A stretch of 12,897 nucleotides of DNA from Pseudomonadota bacterium (GCA_021795795.1 JAJYPA010000200.1:1-12897), one strand, 5' to 3'. Positions 1-7,487 are shown, counted from the stretch's first letter. Numbers and translations: made by a program. The notes: generated from the sequence alone by a model not told the origin.

Positions 1-90
1 ATGATCCTTGAGGATGCTGACGATGTAAGCATTAAGATCTTGGATGTGATGATCGGCCCTTTCGATTTTTAATTTCGATTGCTCAAACAT
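1..90 (-). CDS. N-terminal part of a small hypothetical protein, truncated by the window edge
   Basis: A minus-strand reading frame starts at ATG (90-88) and stays open for 30 codons to the window edge, so only the N-terminus is visible. It begins MFEQSKLKIERADHHIQDLN, an amphipathic, probably helical segment. An AAGGA-type ribosome binding site lies on the minus strand near 98-103, about 7 bases before the ATG, which is strong support for this start. The pattern (KIxRAxxHIxDLNA) resembles short bacterial hypothetical proteins of unknown function that I recognise only loosely. The stop of the transposase remnant lies 11 bases upstream, so the promoter of this gene must lie within or beyond that remnant. 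The plus-strand frame ending at 72 is more likely its shadow. Confidence 0.6.
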   Translation of the reverse strand, partial: MFEQSKLKIERADHHIQDLNAYIVSILKDH

Positions 91-101
91 CTTTAATTCC
101 T

Positions 102-330
102 TTATTTTTTATTAGATATATTATAAGCCAACCGTTTGCCGCCGATATTCTGTAGTGCAACTTTAGCGCCCTCCGAGTCATTGAAGCCAAGCTTCTGTCG
201 AGTATTCAGCGGAAGGAGAATTCTGCGGCATAGCGCTGAAGATGCTTTTCTCTGACGTGGTGGAACGTGTCATAGAGGACGCGCATCAAAATGGCAAAGA
301 TCGACTCAATAGTATCAGTGGTAATGTCTC
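102..330 (-). pseudogene. 3' remnant of an IS1595-family (ISXO2-like) transposase gene
   Basis: Read on the minus strand, this translates to the C-terminal part of an IS1595-type DDE transposase. Near 319-290 it gives TDTIESIFAIL, the position where the family has an N-x-(I/V)-E-x-x-(F/W) segment. The segment HHVREKHLQRYAAEFSFR follows, matching the family's HHVSxKHLxRYxxEFxFR. The frame then breaks near 209-212, where one C seems to be missing. The next frame continues LNTRQKLGFNDSEGAKVALQ and ends with a GGKRLAY motif and a TAA at 104-102. No upstream part of the gene and no terminal inverted repeat were found, so this is a dead fragment. Identification is by pattern recall, without a database search. 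Confidence 0.65.
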
Positions 331-480
331 CTATCAGTCTCCCAGTGCCATCCAAGCTCTATGGTCTACCCACGCGCCAAGCCTTAATAGACTAGACCAA
401 TTGAACGTCCGCTAACAGTTGCTGCCGACCATAGCTCCTCAATGGCGGCAGGGCAGCGGTAGCAGAGACATTCCCCTCGG
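331..480. other. Unassigned spacer between two transposon remnants
   Basis: No convincing reading frame was found on either strand. It holds a 6-bp inverted repeat, GGTCTA at 363-368 and TAGACC at 393-398, too short to mean much. It probably includes sequence left over from the decay of the flanking insertion elements. Confidence 0.3.
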
Positions 481-709
481 GGCATCCCGCTCCGCCTGTT
501 TGTACCCAATGGCGCAGCGTTTCTGCGGTGCAGCCAATCTTGGCCGCAATAGAGAGGCGATCACGGCTGACGCGGAGTCATGCTCAGAACGATGCTCCCA
601 CCATACACACCACGCGCTCCCAAAGTTCTGGCGAATATCTGTTAGTTTTACTCATAATGGCTCCATCTTCTCACAGTTGTGGAGACTCAGGGAAAACCGG
701 GGCGGTTCA
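481..709 (-). mobile_element. Decayed end of an IS3-family insertion sequence with broken orfA
   Basis: The right edge, read on the minus strand from 709, begins TGAACCGCCCCGG, the typical terminal inverted repeat of one IS3-family branch. An ATG at 655-653 follows, opening with MSKTNRYSPELWERVV, the usual start of the small helix-turn-helix protein OrfA of these elements. The frame then breaks. EHRSEHDSASAVIAS continues in another frame. After a second break, IAAKIGCTAETLRHWV matches the OrfA helix-turn-helix, and after a third, AERDA appears near 490-481, where similarity ends. At least three frameshifts are needed to read the motif order, and orfB and the other terminal repeat are absent, so the element cannot move. 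Confidence 0.7.
681..709 (-). repeat. Terminal inverted repeat of the IS3-family remnant
   Basis: The minus-strand sequence starting at 709 reads TGAACCGCCCCGGTTTTCCC and continues to about 681. This placement, about 50 bases before an OrfA start, is what IS3-family elements show. The matching opposite end is not in the window. Confidence 0.6.
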
Positions 710-807
710 AATTCTCGCCTAATTAAGCCTTTCTTGAACAACTTGATGATTCGGCAATCAATCCGTCACGTATTGGTTTTCTTGGTTAGAGTGGTACGCA
801 ACTAACA

Positions 808-832
808 GGATGGCGGACAGGTTCCGCCATCC
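808..832 (-). terminator. Perfect 10-bp hairpin downstream of herA
   Basis: GGATGGCGGA (808-817) and TCCGCCATCC (823-832) pair perfectly around the 5-base loop CAGGT. The hairpin starts 15 bases beyond the herA stop codon, the usual place for a transcription terminator. No long U tract follows in the minus-strand transcript, so it may be an RNA 3'-end stabiliser or a weak terminator and not a classical intrinsic one. Confidence 0.5.
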
Positions 833-847
833 GTGCTTTGCTGATGA

Positions 848-2698
848 TTAACCAACCATCCGTCCCGCAACCACGTCCAATTCGGCATTGCTTAACCCCA
901 ATCCGGCCCAGCCTTCTGCAAATTTAGCACTTTGTGATCGGGGAAGTTGCTCGCTTGTCAGGTTGCGAATCCTAACTCGCGCAGGCAGCGATGCCCCTTC
1001 ACCTACAAAGATGGCCTCCTGCTGCGCGAGATTTGGGAGGGCCTTAGTCATTCCAGAAAGGCCATCCGGCAGAAAGCGGGCGACATGCTGTTGGTCAGCT
1101 TGATTCGTCAATCGCAATACAAGCCAAGTGCCGCATTGCGATATAACAGTGCTTTCAACGTCTGCGGGACGCTGACTAACCAGCATCAATCCAATGCCAT
1201 ATTTTCGACCTTCTCGCGCAATTCTTCGAATTGCAATTTGCGCCGTAGCATATTCTGCCTCCCCACGATCTGGTACATATCGGTGTGCCTCTTCGCAAAC
1301 CAACAATATCGGGTCTTTCTTGCGCTCGCTAGAAGTTTGGTACAGCTTGTACTGGAATAGTAGTCTCGCAAGCATTCCTGCAAGCGGCCCTGCCACTTCA
1401 TTCGGCAAGCCGGAGATGTCCAGTATTCGTATGTCTTTTTTGTTTTCATCTCCAGCTTGAGCTTCGCTGATAAACTGGCCTAGAACTTTTGAAAGGGTAG
1501 GAGCGTCTGCGCCCCAGTTAGCCATCAAAAAATGAATACGGGGATCGCGACGCAGGATTGCAAGCTTGTCTAGTATCGACTTGTAATTTTTAGTGAACTC
1601 GCCGTCTGGGATGCGTTCCAGAACTGCACCCTTGGCGCGGGCAGCTTGCAAATAAGTTATATGATTAACCAACTCATCCAATGAAAATGGTCGTGGTTTG
1701 TCACGATCAAATTCAACGATTGCTTGTGCTTGAACGCCCGCTTTCGGGCGAGGGTCGTCAGGGTTTCCCCCATCGGTCGGTGCAGCGCCGCCATAGGTAG
1801 TCGGTGACGAATTAACTAAATCGGCTGCTACCAATCGTGCATATGTAAGCGCCTTGTAGATTACGTTATTTTGTGAAGTCGCTTCAAATTCTGTTTTTCC
1901 AATCGCCAATAATCTGAACTCATCTGCCGACATTAACCAATAAGGAAGTTTGATCGGTTCCCCTTGCGCTTGTTCATGCCCAATTGGATCGTATGCACGA
2001 TATACAACTGCGCGATCCCCAAATGCTTGTCCATACTCGCCGTGCGGGTCAATTATGACGATGCGAGGACGGCATAAATCCGTACCATTAGGTTTGTGTT
2101 CAAGAACGCTATGAAGCAATGCTGCTACGGCTCCCGATTTTCCAGATCCTGTTGATCCTAAAACCGCGCAATGCATACCAAACATTTTGTCGATATTTGC
2201 GCGGCAGCGAGCTGAGTCTGCGCCGACATATGTTGCGAATGGAACTAATGGGTCGATTGCTTCGTCATGCAGTTGGGCTTCTGCCGATTTATACAGATCT
2301 ACAGCTTCGTCGCGAGTAAGTAGATATACACCTTGACGCGGTAATGGGTATGTGGAGACACCTCTGGTGAACTTCAGCGTTCCATTTGCTCCCTGCCAAA
2401 CGCCCTCGGCAAACAACTCAATTTCCATTACCCGTTGGTCTGCTTCTGGTGGAATAGGTTGCCCTTGGTCTATCAATTCCTCTGATCGCATCCGCAACAA
2501 CGTTACGAACCCGAACACCAATCGGCGGCCAAAGTGAACTTTCACAATGCTGCCAATTTGTCCAATTGGGTAAACGCGTCCTTCATGGCTGCGAGTTAAT
2601 TCCGTTACATCGCCACTTAATTCAATGCGAATGGTTGTGCCGGAGACCTCGACGATATGGCCGACTTTTAGATCTGCGACCAGATCAAAATTTGCCAT
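848..2698 (-). CDS. herA: HerA-type hexameric ATPase/helicase of a SIR2-HerA defence system
   Basis: This 616-residue protein has the full HerA layout: an N-terminal beta-rich HAS-barrel (about residues 5-100), then a RecA/FtsK-like motor. Visible motifs are Walker A GSTGSGKS (181-188), DPHGEY (217-222), a Walker-B-type ILLVCEEAH (464-472) and the sensor region LVSQRPAD (507-513). HerA ATPases form hexameric rings that move on DNA; in defence pairs they assemble with a nuclease or SIR2 partner. The start codon shares one base with the sir2 stop (TAATG), with AAGGAG 7 bases upstream at 2706-2711, so translation is probably coupled. Length and motifs look intact. The role in phage defence is inferred from the SIR2 neighbour: cellular HerA normally partners NurA, and no nurA is present. 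Confidence 0.9.
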   Translation of the reverse strand: MANFDLVADLKVGHIVEVSGTTIRIELSGDVTELTRSHEGRVYPIGQIGSIVKVHFGRRLVFGFVTLLRMRSEELIDQGQPIPPEADQRVMEIELFAEGVWQGANGTLKFTRGVSTYPLPRQGVYLLTRDEAVDLYKSAEAQLHDEAIDPLVPFATYVGADSARCRANIDKMFGMHCAVLGSTGSGKSGAVAALLHSVLEHKPNGTDLCRPRIVIIDPHGEYGQAFGDRAVVYRAYDPIGHEQAQGEPIKLPYWLMSADEFRLLAIGKTEFEATSQNNVIYKALTYARLVAADLVNSSPTTYGGAAPTDGGNPDDPRPKAGVQAQAIVEFDRDKPRPFSLDELVNHITYLQAARAKGAVLERIPDGEFTKNYKSILDKLAILRRDPRIHFLMANWGADAPTLSKVLGQFISEAQAGDENKKDIRILDISGLPNEVAGPLAGMLARLLFQYKLYQTSSERKKDPILLVCEEAHRYVPDRGEAEYATAQIAIRRIAREGRKYGIGLMLVSQRPADVESTVISQCGTWLVLRLTNQADQQHVARFLPDGLSGMTKALPNLAQQEAIFVGEGASLPARVRIRNLTSEQLPRSQSAKFAEGWAGLGLSNAELDVVAGRMVG

Positions 2699-2711
2699 TA
2701 CACAGCTCCTT
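2698..2711 (-). promoter_or_regulatory. TAATG overlap and Shine-Dalgarno coupling sir2 to herA
   Basis: On the minus strand AAGGAG (2711-2706) precedes the ATG by 7 bases, and the sir2 stop TAA shares its last A with the herA ATG. This fits coupled translation and fixed stoichiometry of two subunits of one complex. Confidence 0.75.
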
Positions 2712-3870
2712 CCGCGCCGTTTTGAAGTACGTCAGTGACTCCGCCAAAAGTCCACCAACCTAACGATGATCCGTCAGTTCGGCCATGCAACGGCCCAACC
2801 GTACCGGCATACAGCCCGCGCTGGGTCATGACGTATACTCTTTTCCCCCAAGGCGATCGACGCCATGCCTCAAGCACTGGCGGAATAACATCAAATTCTC
2901 CACAAAACGCAAGAATGGTCGTCTTGCTCGTTGGTGCCGACAACGCGAATTCAATCTCCTGATTGATATGGTCGTCACCAAAGCTGTACCCGCAGATAGC
3001 AAGGAGGTTATCGCTTCCATTGGACAGCGCACGCCTGAAAACATCAAATTGAGCAGCAAATGGGTCTCGTTGAGTGGCTATATATTTTGTTGCTTGCGGA
3101 TAGATTAAAACTCGACCAACACGGACAGGGTAGAGATCCCTATCACGAACCCGCCACACTTTGCCATCGTCGCCTAAATGCCAGTCAATCGATCCGTGCA
3201 GTTTTATGACGTGTGCGCGGCAACCCGTCGCTGGTTCATCTTCGCCGTATCTGTGGTTTCTGAATGCAACTGATCCACCAGAGAAGCCATCCCAATATGA
3301 GTAGCAACCAAGAGCTAGCGCGTCTTCTAGGAGCGTATCGTAGTTCGTGGTGAAGAAGCGGATCGGTGGCCGCCTACTATCTAGGCCAGCTTGTCGTTTC
3401 CCGATTAATGCGTTCACAAAAGCGACGTGATGAATTACAGAAACCATTGGGTTGTCATATGAGCCGACGACTGCAGGGTTGGCACCATCGGCGGCACGAT
3501 AACCCCATCGCACTGTATCTGATATGTGCTTGAGAATCTCGATGTGCGCCGCTTCAAGTGTCTCAACTGTATATACATTACCAGCGATGCTCACTTTACA
3601 AGAGCTACTTCTATTACCCAAAGTGGTGTAGTCACCGAGCTGGCTTAAAAGGTGTTCAATATGAGCATGTTCCGGAAGCTCTGCCAACAATGCGTCTAAC
3701 AATGGCTTATGGGCGGAGGTGGCCGCAAGCTCCATTACACGATGCGTTAACGGGTACATCAGGGGTATCCCTGCATCGAGACTAACACCAGCGCCAAGCA
3801 GCCACATTTGGTTTGGCCTGCTCAAAAATTCATCAAGTTGCTGCAGGTAGCCGTCGTCAACTGCGCTCAT
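2698..3870 (-). CDS. SIR2-domain protein (SIR2_2-like, putative NAD+ hydrolase) of a SIR2-HerA system
   Basis: This 390-residue protein carries the Rossmann-type SIR2 signature: WLLGAGVSLDAGIP (23-36) for nucleotide binding, FFTTNYDTLLEDAL (172-185), VIKLHGSIDW (221-230) and LAICGYSFGDDHIN (290-303). The Asn of TTNYD (176) and the His of KLHGS (225) sit where catalytic residues of defence SIR2 proteins lie. Such proteins deplete NAD+ on infection; in SIR2-HerA (Nezha-type) systems the SIR2 subunit assembles on the HerA ring. The ATG at 3870 is supported by GGAGG at 3876-3880. There is no zinc ribbon of the deacetylase sirtuins, so a defence NADase is more likely than a protein deacetylase. 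A 101-base gap separates it from the DUF4393-like gene upstream. Confidence 0.88.
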   Translation of the reverse strand: MSAVDDGYLQQLDEFLSRPNQMWLLGAGVSLDAGIPLMYPLTHRVMELAATSAHKPLLDALLAELPEHAHIEHLLSQLGDYTTLGNRSSSCKVSIAGNVYTVETLEAAHIEILKHISDTVRWGYRAADGANPAVVGSYDNPMVSVIHHVAFVNALIGKRQAGLDSRRPPIRFFTTNYDTLLEDALALGCYSYWDGFSGGSVAFRNHRYGEDEPATGCRAHVIKLHGSIDWHLGDDGKVWRVRDRDLYPVRVGRVLIYPQATKYIATQRDPFAAQFDVFRRALSNGSDNLLAICGYSFGDDHINQEIEFALSAPTSKTTILAFCGEFDVIPPVLEAWRRSPWGKRVYVMTQRGLYAGTVGPLHGRTDGSSLGWWTFGGVTDVLQNGAEGAV

Positions 3871-3971
3871 TAATGCCTCCGGTAGACTGTTTTCGTTGGT
3901 ATCTATTCACCAGAAGTAGGCCATCCCATTGCAGGCTGCGGGGTTTCCCCCTGGAGTTTCAAATTTCTTCA

Positions 3972-4703
3972 TTACGACACGTGCAAGTCAAAATATTCGA
4001 GCGGTGATCCAACGTGGCCTTTACAGCGGACGTAGAGCTGAAGCGCGATGCTTGACGGACTGATGAGCACGTTATCAGAGTCTTCGCCTATTCCGGCGAT
4101 GGCCCAAAGAAGTCCGATCTCGCGTAAGTGGTCGATTTCCAGGTCCAACTTAAGCACGTCTCTGTTGCCACTTACTTTCAGCAGTTCGTCAACCGACGCA
4201 TAAAGGTACTCTTCCGTACCCAGCGTCCCGCTCTTAAATCGGCATTTTTTTGCAGACTCACAGCAAAAGCCGATCAGCCGTGCTTCTGATGAGGTTATCT
4301 GCGCAAGCAGATTCATGAATATTAGATTGTCCTGCTCTTTTCCGGTCTTGGTACATGATGATGCAATCAATCCACCCCACATATCCTGAATGTCGTCATC
4401 GTCACACCAAGACCCCTGTTCAATAGCCAGACTTACAAGCCTAGGGTGCGCATGGCAAGCTCTTCCGTTTGGTAGCTTATCGCAGAGATCCTTCGCCTTA
4501 TTTACTACCTTTTCAGCATTACTGGCTCTCCACGTGCTGACTCTGTCACGAAGCAAAAAACCAAACTCCTCCGCTGCAGGCAGACAAATTCTGCTAAGAA
4601 ACGCTCCCAGCCCTTGGGCTGTCGCTCTCGTCAGGACATTAACAGCCTCTGATACTGGCTTTATGCCTAGTACATCAAGGCTTTTGTTCTGATCGTCCGT
4701 CAA
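3972..4703 (-). CDS. DUF4393 (Abi-alpha)-like protein, putative defence component
   Basis: This 243-residue protein resembles the DUF4393/Abi-alpha family. It has a helical N-terminal part (about 15-75), then HPRLVSLAIEQ (86-96), the acidic DDDDIQDMWGGLIASS (101-116) and FMNLLAQITSSEARLIGF (129-146), which match the family's D-x-x-x-[LI]-x-x-[ML]-W-x-x-L-[LI]-A and L-x-x-[LI]-[ST]-x-x-[ED]-[AL] core. LEIDHLREIGLL (188-199) follows. The family was named for abortive infection; its biochemical activity is not known to me. The start is TTG at 4703, chosen because AGGAG (4709-4713) is spaced 5 bases away; the nearby ATG at 4707 is in another frame. It lies 101 bases upstream of sir2 on the same strand with no evident terminator between, so co-transcription is likely. 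Confidence 0.65.
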   Translation of the reverse strand: MTDDQNKSLDVLGIKPVSEAVNVLTRATAQGLGAFLSRICLPAAEEFGFLLRDRVSTWRASNAEKVVNKAKDLCDKLPNGRACHAHPRLVSLAIEQGSWCDDDDIQDMWGGLIASSCTKTGKEQDNLIFMNLLAQITSSEARLIGFCCESAKKCRFKSGTLGTEEYLYASVDELLKVSGNRDVLKLDLEIDHLREIGLLWAIAGIGEDSDNVLISPSSIALQLYVRCKGHVGSPLEYFDLHVS

Positions 4704-4870
4704 TCATGCTCCTGATGACATGCAGCAGAAAAAATCATACGACAGTTTAAATGGCCACGCCATCAGTTTCGCGCCCGGCACCCGATGCTCCCTGTATAGA
4801 CTATCGAGCGATTCAATGCCTGCAATCAGTCTAATACTGCCCCTTCGGACAGTAAACAATGATCTTCTTC
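4704..4870 (-). pseudogene. Possible remnant of a VOC/glyoxalase-like gene
   Basis: The minus-strand frame ending at TGA 4706-4704 contains SIRLIAGIESLDSLYREHR followed by a GAKL and PFKLSYDFF pattern. This is reminiscent of the centre of VOC (glyoxalase/bleomycin-resistance) proteins, where a strand-helix unit I-R-x-x-x-[IV]-[DE]-x-L-Y-x-E-x-R-x-x-G precedes a P-x-x-x-x-[YW]-G-x-x-x-F strand. The N-terminal part and the usual D-P-x-G-N end are missing. The frame stops exactly where the DUF4393-like gene starts. The match is short and from memory, so chance resemblance is quite possible. If real, it would be a host gene truncated by arrival of the defence module. Confidence 0.22.
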
Positions 4871-4959
4871 TTTCCCTTGAAGATGGTGATATGCCACGCA
4901 AACTGCAATCAGGCCCTTCTGTCGCTCCCCCTGAAACAAAAGCGATCTCGCCGGCCAGA

Positions 4960-5733
4960 TCAGGCCTCCAGCAGGCTCACCTCACCGGTGGCGAGATCAT
5001 AGTATGCTGGCACGATGCGAAGCGTCCCTTCGGAAATGGCCTTGGACAACACGGGCGACGAGGTCGCCAGCAGCTTGGCCTGGATCCGGGCATTGTCTTG
5101 AATTGCCGCTTCGAGATGATGGCCCGCCTGCTGCACGGCGGGCTGGATGAATTCGTACAACGAGCTGATCTGTCCCGGGGCCGGTTTGGCGGCGATCGCA
5201 GCCTTGACCGCGCCACAGTGGCCATGCCCCATCACCAGGATCAGCCTGGTGCCAAGAACTGCTACACCATATTCCAGACTGGCGATGATCTCCGCCGTGG
5301 CGATGTTGCCGGCGACGCGGGCGACGAATAACCGCCCGAGTTCCTGGTCAAAGATCATTTCCACTGGAACTCGGGAGTCGGCGCAGGAGAGCACCGCGGC
5401 AAACGGCTCCTGCTTCTCCACCGTTTCCCGCAACAGCGGGCCGATAGGCGCTTGGCACGAAATCATTCGTCCCGATGCGAAGCGGCGGTTGCCTTGAAGC
5501 AGCGTAGCCAGTGCCGCTTCCGGCGTATCGATGGGCGCACCGTCCGGCACGCGGCCCGCGCCGTGCTTTGCCGTGTCGGCCCAGGCGAGGCTGGGCAGCG
5601 CCGTGCCTGCCGAAGCGATCGCCAGAGCCCGCAGAAATTGGCGACGGGTTGGGGACGGATTACCCGGTTGAGCCGCAGCGGGGGCATCGGCGCGGGGATC
5701 CGGGGTACACGGTGTATCCATTGGGTCAAGCAT
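4960..5733 (-). CDS. Beta-class carbonic anhydrase with Tat signal peptide
   Basis: This zinc enzyme interconverts CO2 and bicarbonate. The 257-residue product starts at ATG 5733, chosen over the TTG at 5745 because GGAGG (5739-5743) lies 5 bases upstream. After a proline/alanine-rich lead, TRRQFLRALAIASAG (29-43) forms a twin-arginine signal with a hydrophobic stretch and a likely cleavage site at LAWA-DT (49-54), so the enzyme should be exported folded. The beta-class active site is complete: CADSR (117-121) supplies one Cys ligand plus the Asp-Arg dyad, and GHGHCGAVKAA (169-179) supplies the His 170 and Cys 173 ligands. Exported forms are known in proteobacteria. It is transcribed divergently from the phosphoesterase, and its G+C-rich codon use contrasts with the defence genes. 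Confidence 0.93.
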   Translation of the reverse strand: MLDPMDTPCTPDPRADAPAAAQPGNPSPTRRQFLRALAIASAGTALPSLAWADTAKHGAGRVPDGAPIDTPEAALATLLQGNRRFASGRMISCQAPIGPLLRETVEKQEPFAAVLSCADSRVPVEMIFDQELGRLFVARVAGNIATAEIIASLEYGVAVLGTRLILVMGHGHCGAVKAAIAAKPAPGQISSLYEFIQPAVQQAGHHLEAAIQDNARIQAKLLATSSPVLSKAISEGTLRIVPAYYDLATGEVSLLEA

Positions 5734-5940
5734 TGGCGCCTCCAAATGGTACCGTCAATTTCTGCGAGCACTGGCGTTTTGGACGGACCGATTGCCGTGA
5801 CAGCGCCGGAATGCAGCATGACCGTCGTCATGTTGATCAAACGCTACCTCGATCATCCTGGATTGGCAATAGGCATTGCGATCAGCGCATTTCCGGGAGA
5901 TCCGCGGGCAGGACGCTCTCGGCACGACTCCAGCGGAGCC

Positions 5941-5949
5941 TGCTATACT
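5941..5949 (+). promoter_or_regulatory. Possible extended -10 promoter for the phosphoesterase gene
   Basis: TGCTATACT matches an extended -10 element (TGnTATAAT) with one mismatch in the hexamer. No good -35 is seen about 17 bases upstream. Transcription would start near 5956, giving a leader of about 45 bases before the ATG at 6000. Confidence 0.35.
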
Positions 5950-5952
5950 TGA

Positions 5953-5975
5953 GCAAATTAGATAGCACAATTTGC
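5953..5975. promoter_or_regulatory. Perfect 7-bp inverted repeat, candidate operator
   Basis: GCAAATT (5953-5959) and AATTTGC (5969-5975) are exact reverse complements separated by 9 bases. The repeat sits directly after the possible -10 element and before the Shine-Dalgarno GGGGGA (5988-5993). It could bind a dimeric repressor at the transcription start or fold as a 5' leader hairpin. Confidence 0.4.
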
Positions 5976-5999
5976 GCGAGGAATGCTGGGGGATCAGGT

Positions 6000-7487
6000 A
6001 TGAGCGGATTTTCCGGAAAGATCGAGCATATCGTGGTCCTCATGCTGGAAAACCGGTCCTTCGATAACATGCTCGGCCAGTTGTATCCGAAGTCCAGGGA
6101 ATACGACGGACTTGCCGGCGATGAAACCAATCCCGTCCATCCGGATGGATTGAACCAGATCGTCACCGTGTGGAGCAGAAATCTCGTGGATCCGGCCAAT
6201 ATGACCATCCCCACGCCGGATCCCGGAGAACTGTGGACGGACATGAACGAACAGATCTTCGGCCCGGGGGCGAATCCGGGTGACCAGATTCCCTCCATGA
6301 CGGGCTTTGCCCAAAATTATGTCAAGCAGGGGGATGGTGCCCAGGCCCGCGACATTATGCATTTTTTTCTGCCAGATCAAATCTCCGTCCTCAGCCACTT
6401 GGCCAAGGCGTTCGCGGTCTGTGACCAGTGGTATGCCTCGGCGCCGTGTCAAACGTGGCCCAACCGTTTTTTTGCGCATTGCGGTACCGCCCATGGGTAC
6501 GTAAATGATTTACCGACGCATTTCCCTTATGAGATGCGGACAATCTTCAATATGCTGTCCGAAAAAGAGGGGTTGGAGAACCCCTGGAAAGTATATTTCC
6601 ATGACTTTCCCCAAGCGTTGGCGCTGTCCAGGTTGTGGCCCTATGTGGAGCGGTTTTGGTTCTACGAGACATCCTTTCATGAGGATGCCGCAAACGGCAG
6701 ATTACCCTCCTACAGTTTCATTGAACCCCGGTATTTCCCGGACACCGAGTTGCCCAACGACATGCATCCGCCCCATGACGTGCGCGTAGGCGAACAGTTG
6801 GTGGCCGATGTATACAACACCCTGCGCAGCGCGCCCACCTGGAACAAGACCCTGTTGGTGATCACCTTTGACGAACATGGCGGTTGCTACGATCATGCCC
6901 CTCCGCCGTTGGCGGTGCGCCCCGATGACGTACAAGCCGGGCCCTTTCCCTTTGACCGATACGGCGTTCGGGTGCCCACCGTCGTGATATCCCCATACAT
7001 CCCCGCCGGAACCATCTTGCATGTTGTGCCGAACGGCACCGTACCCCACAAGGGACCGCCCTATCCCTTTGACCATACCTCCCTCATTGCCACGGTGAGG
7101 AAATGCTTTGAGCTTGGAGGGCCTCTGACCCAGCGAGATGCCGTAGCCCCCGATCTCGGTCCCGTGCTGCAGTTGGATCGCCCGGCCAACAGTGGCCCCG
7201 TGCATATTCCCATCCCTCCTTACGAAGGAACGCCGGAAGAAATGCGCCAGGCCTTGGGCGCGGAGAGGTTGAGTGATCTTCAAAACGCGCTTCTGGAAGC
7301 CGCCGCCACCCTGCCGGGCCTGAGTTCCGTCATGACCGATGCACAGCGCCTGGAAAGCATCCGAAATCACTTGGACGCGCTGATCAGCGGTGCCTTCCAG
7401 CCGTCCATTCCCAGTCCCGCAACCGCAGATGAAGCGCTGCTGTTCATCAAGCGTAAACTTGGCACCTTTTTGGGAATATCCCCATGA
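6000..7487 (+). CDS. Phosphoesterase-family protein (phospholipase C/acid phosphatase-like), no signal peptide
   Basis: The 495-residue protein belongs to the bacterial phosphoesterase family (PF04185) of phospholipases C and AcpA-type acid phosphatases. It opens with KIEHIVVLMLENRSFDNML (7-25), the family's first metal-site motif. Further conserved blocks are the TWPNRFFAHCGTAHG core (152-166), YSFIEPRYF (238-246), a DVRVGEQLVADVY helix (260-272), VITFDEHGGCYDH (287-299), YGVRVPTVVISPYIP (321-335) and FDHTSLIATVRK (357-368). Start is ATG 6000 with GGGGGA at 5988-5993, although the frame is open further upstream. Family members are usually exported with a Tat or Sec signal; here the catalytic domain starts at residue 7, so the protein should be cytoplasmic or use a non-classical route. 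The substrate is not evident. The repeat-protein gene follows 119 bases later on the same strand. Confidence 0.9.
   Translation: MSGFSGKIEHIVVLMLENRSFDNMLGQLYPKSREYDGLAGDETNPVHPDGLNQIVTVWSRNLVDPANMTIPTPDPGELWTDMNEQIFGPGANPGDQIPSMTGFAQNYVKQGDGAQARDIMHFFLPDQISVLSHLAKAFAVCDQWYASAPCQTWPNRFFAHCGTAHGYVNDLPTHFPYEMRTIFNMLSEKEGLENPWKVYFHDFPQALALSRLWPYVERFWFYETSFHEDAANGRLPSYSFIEPRYFPDTELPNDMHPPHDVRVGEQLVADVYNTLRSAPTWNKTLLVITFDEHGGCYDHAPPPLAVRPDDVQAGPFPFDRYGVRVPTVVISPYIPAGTILHVVPNGTVPHKGPPYPFDHTSLIATVRKCFELGGPLTQRDAVAPDLGPVLQLDRPANSGPVHIPIPPYEGTPEEMRQALGAERLSDLQNALLEAAATLPGLSSVMTDAQRLESIRNHLDALISGAFQPSIPSPATADEALLFIKRKLGTFLGISP

Noticed and set aside
1..72. Plus-strand frame ending at TAA 70-72, as the 3' end of a gene from the left
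   Set aside because: The minus strand of the same bases gives an ATG with a well-spaced AAGGA site and a protein-like start, so the plus frame is probably its shadow.
2698..3870. Sirtuin-type protein deacetylase
   Set aside because: The motifs fit, but there is no Cys4 zinc ribbon and the overlapping herA gene indicates a defence SIR2.
5734..5840. Minus-strand frame starting near 5840 (MINMTTVMLHSG) that runs into the carbonic anhydrase gene
   Set aside because: It has no well-placed ribosome site and continues out of frame through the carbonic anhydrase coding region, so it is probably leader sequence.
5511..5999. N-terminal extension of the phosphoesterase
   Set aside because: The frame is open, but it overlaps the carbonic anhydrase gene, is arginine/proline-rich shadow sequence, and the good Shine-Dalgarno and conserved domain both point to ATG 6000.
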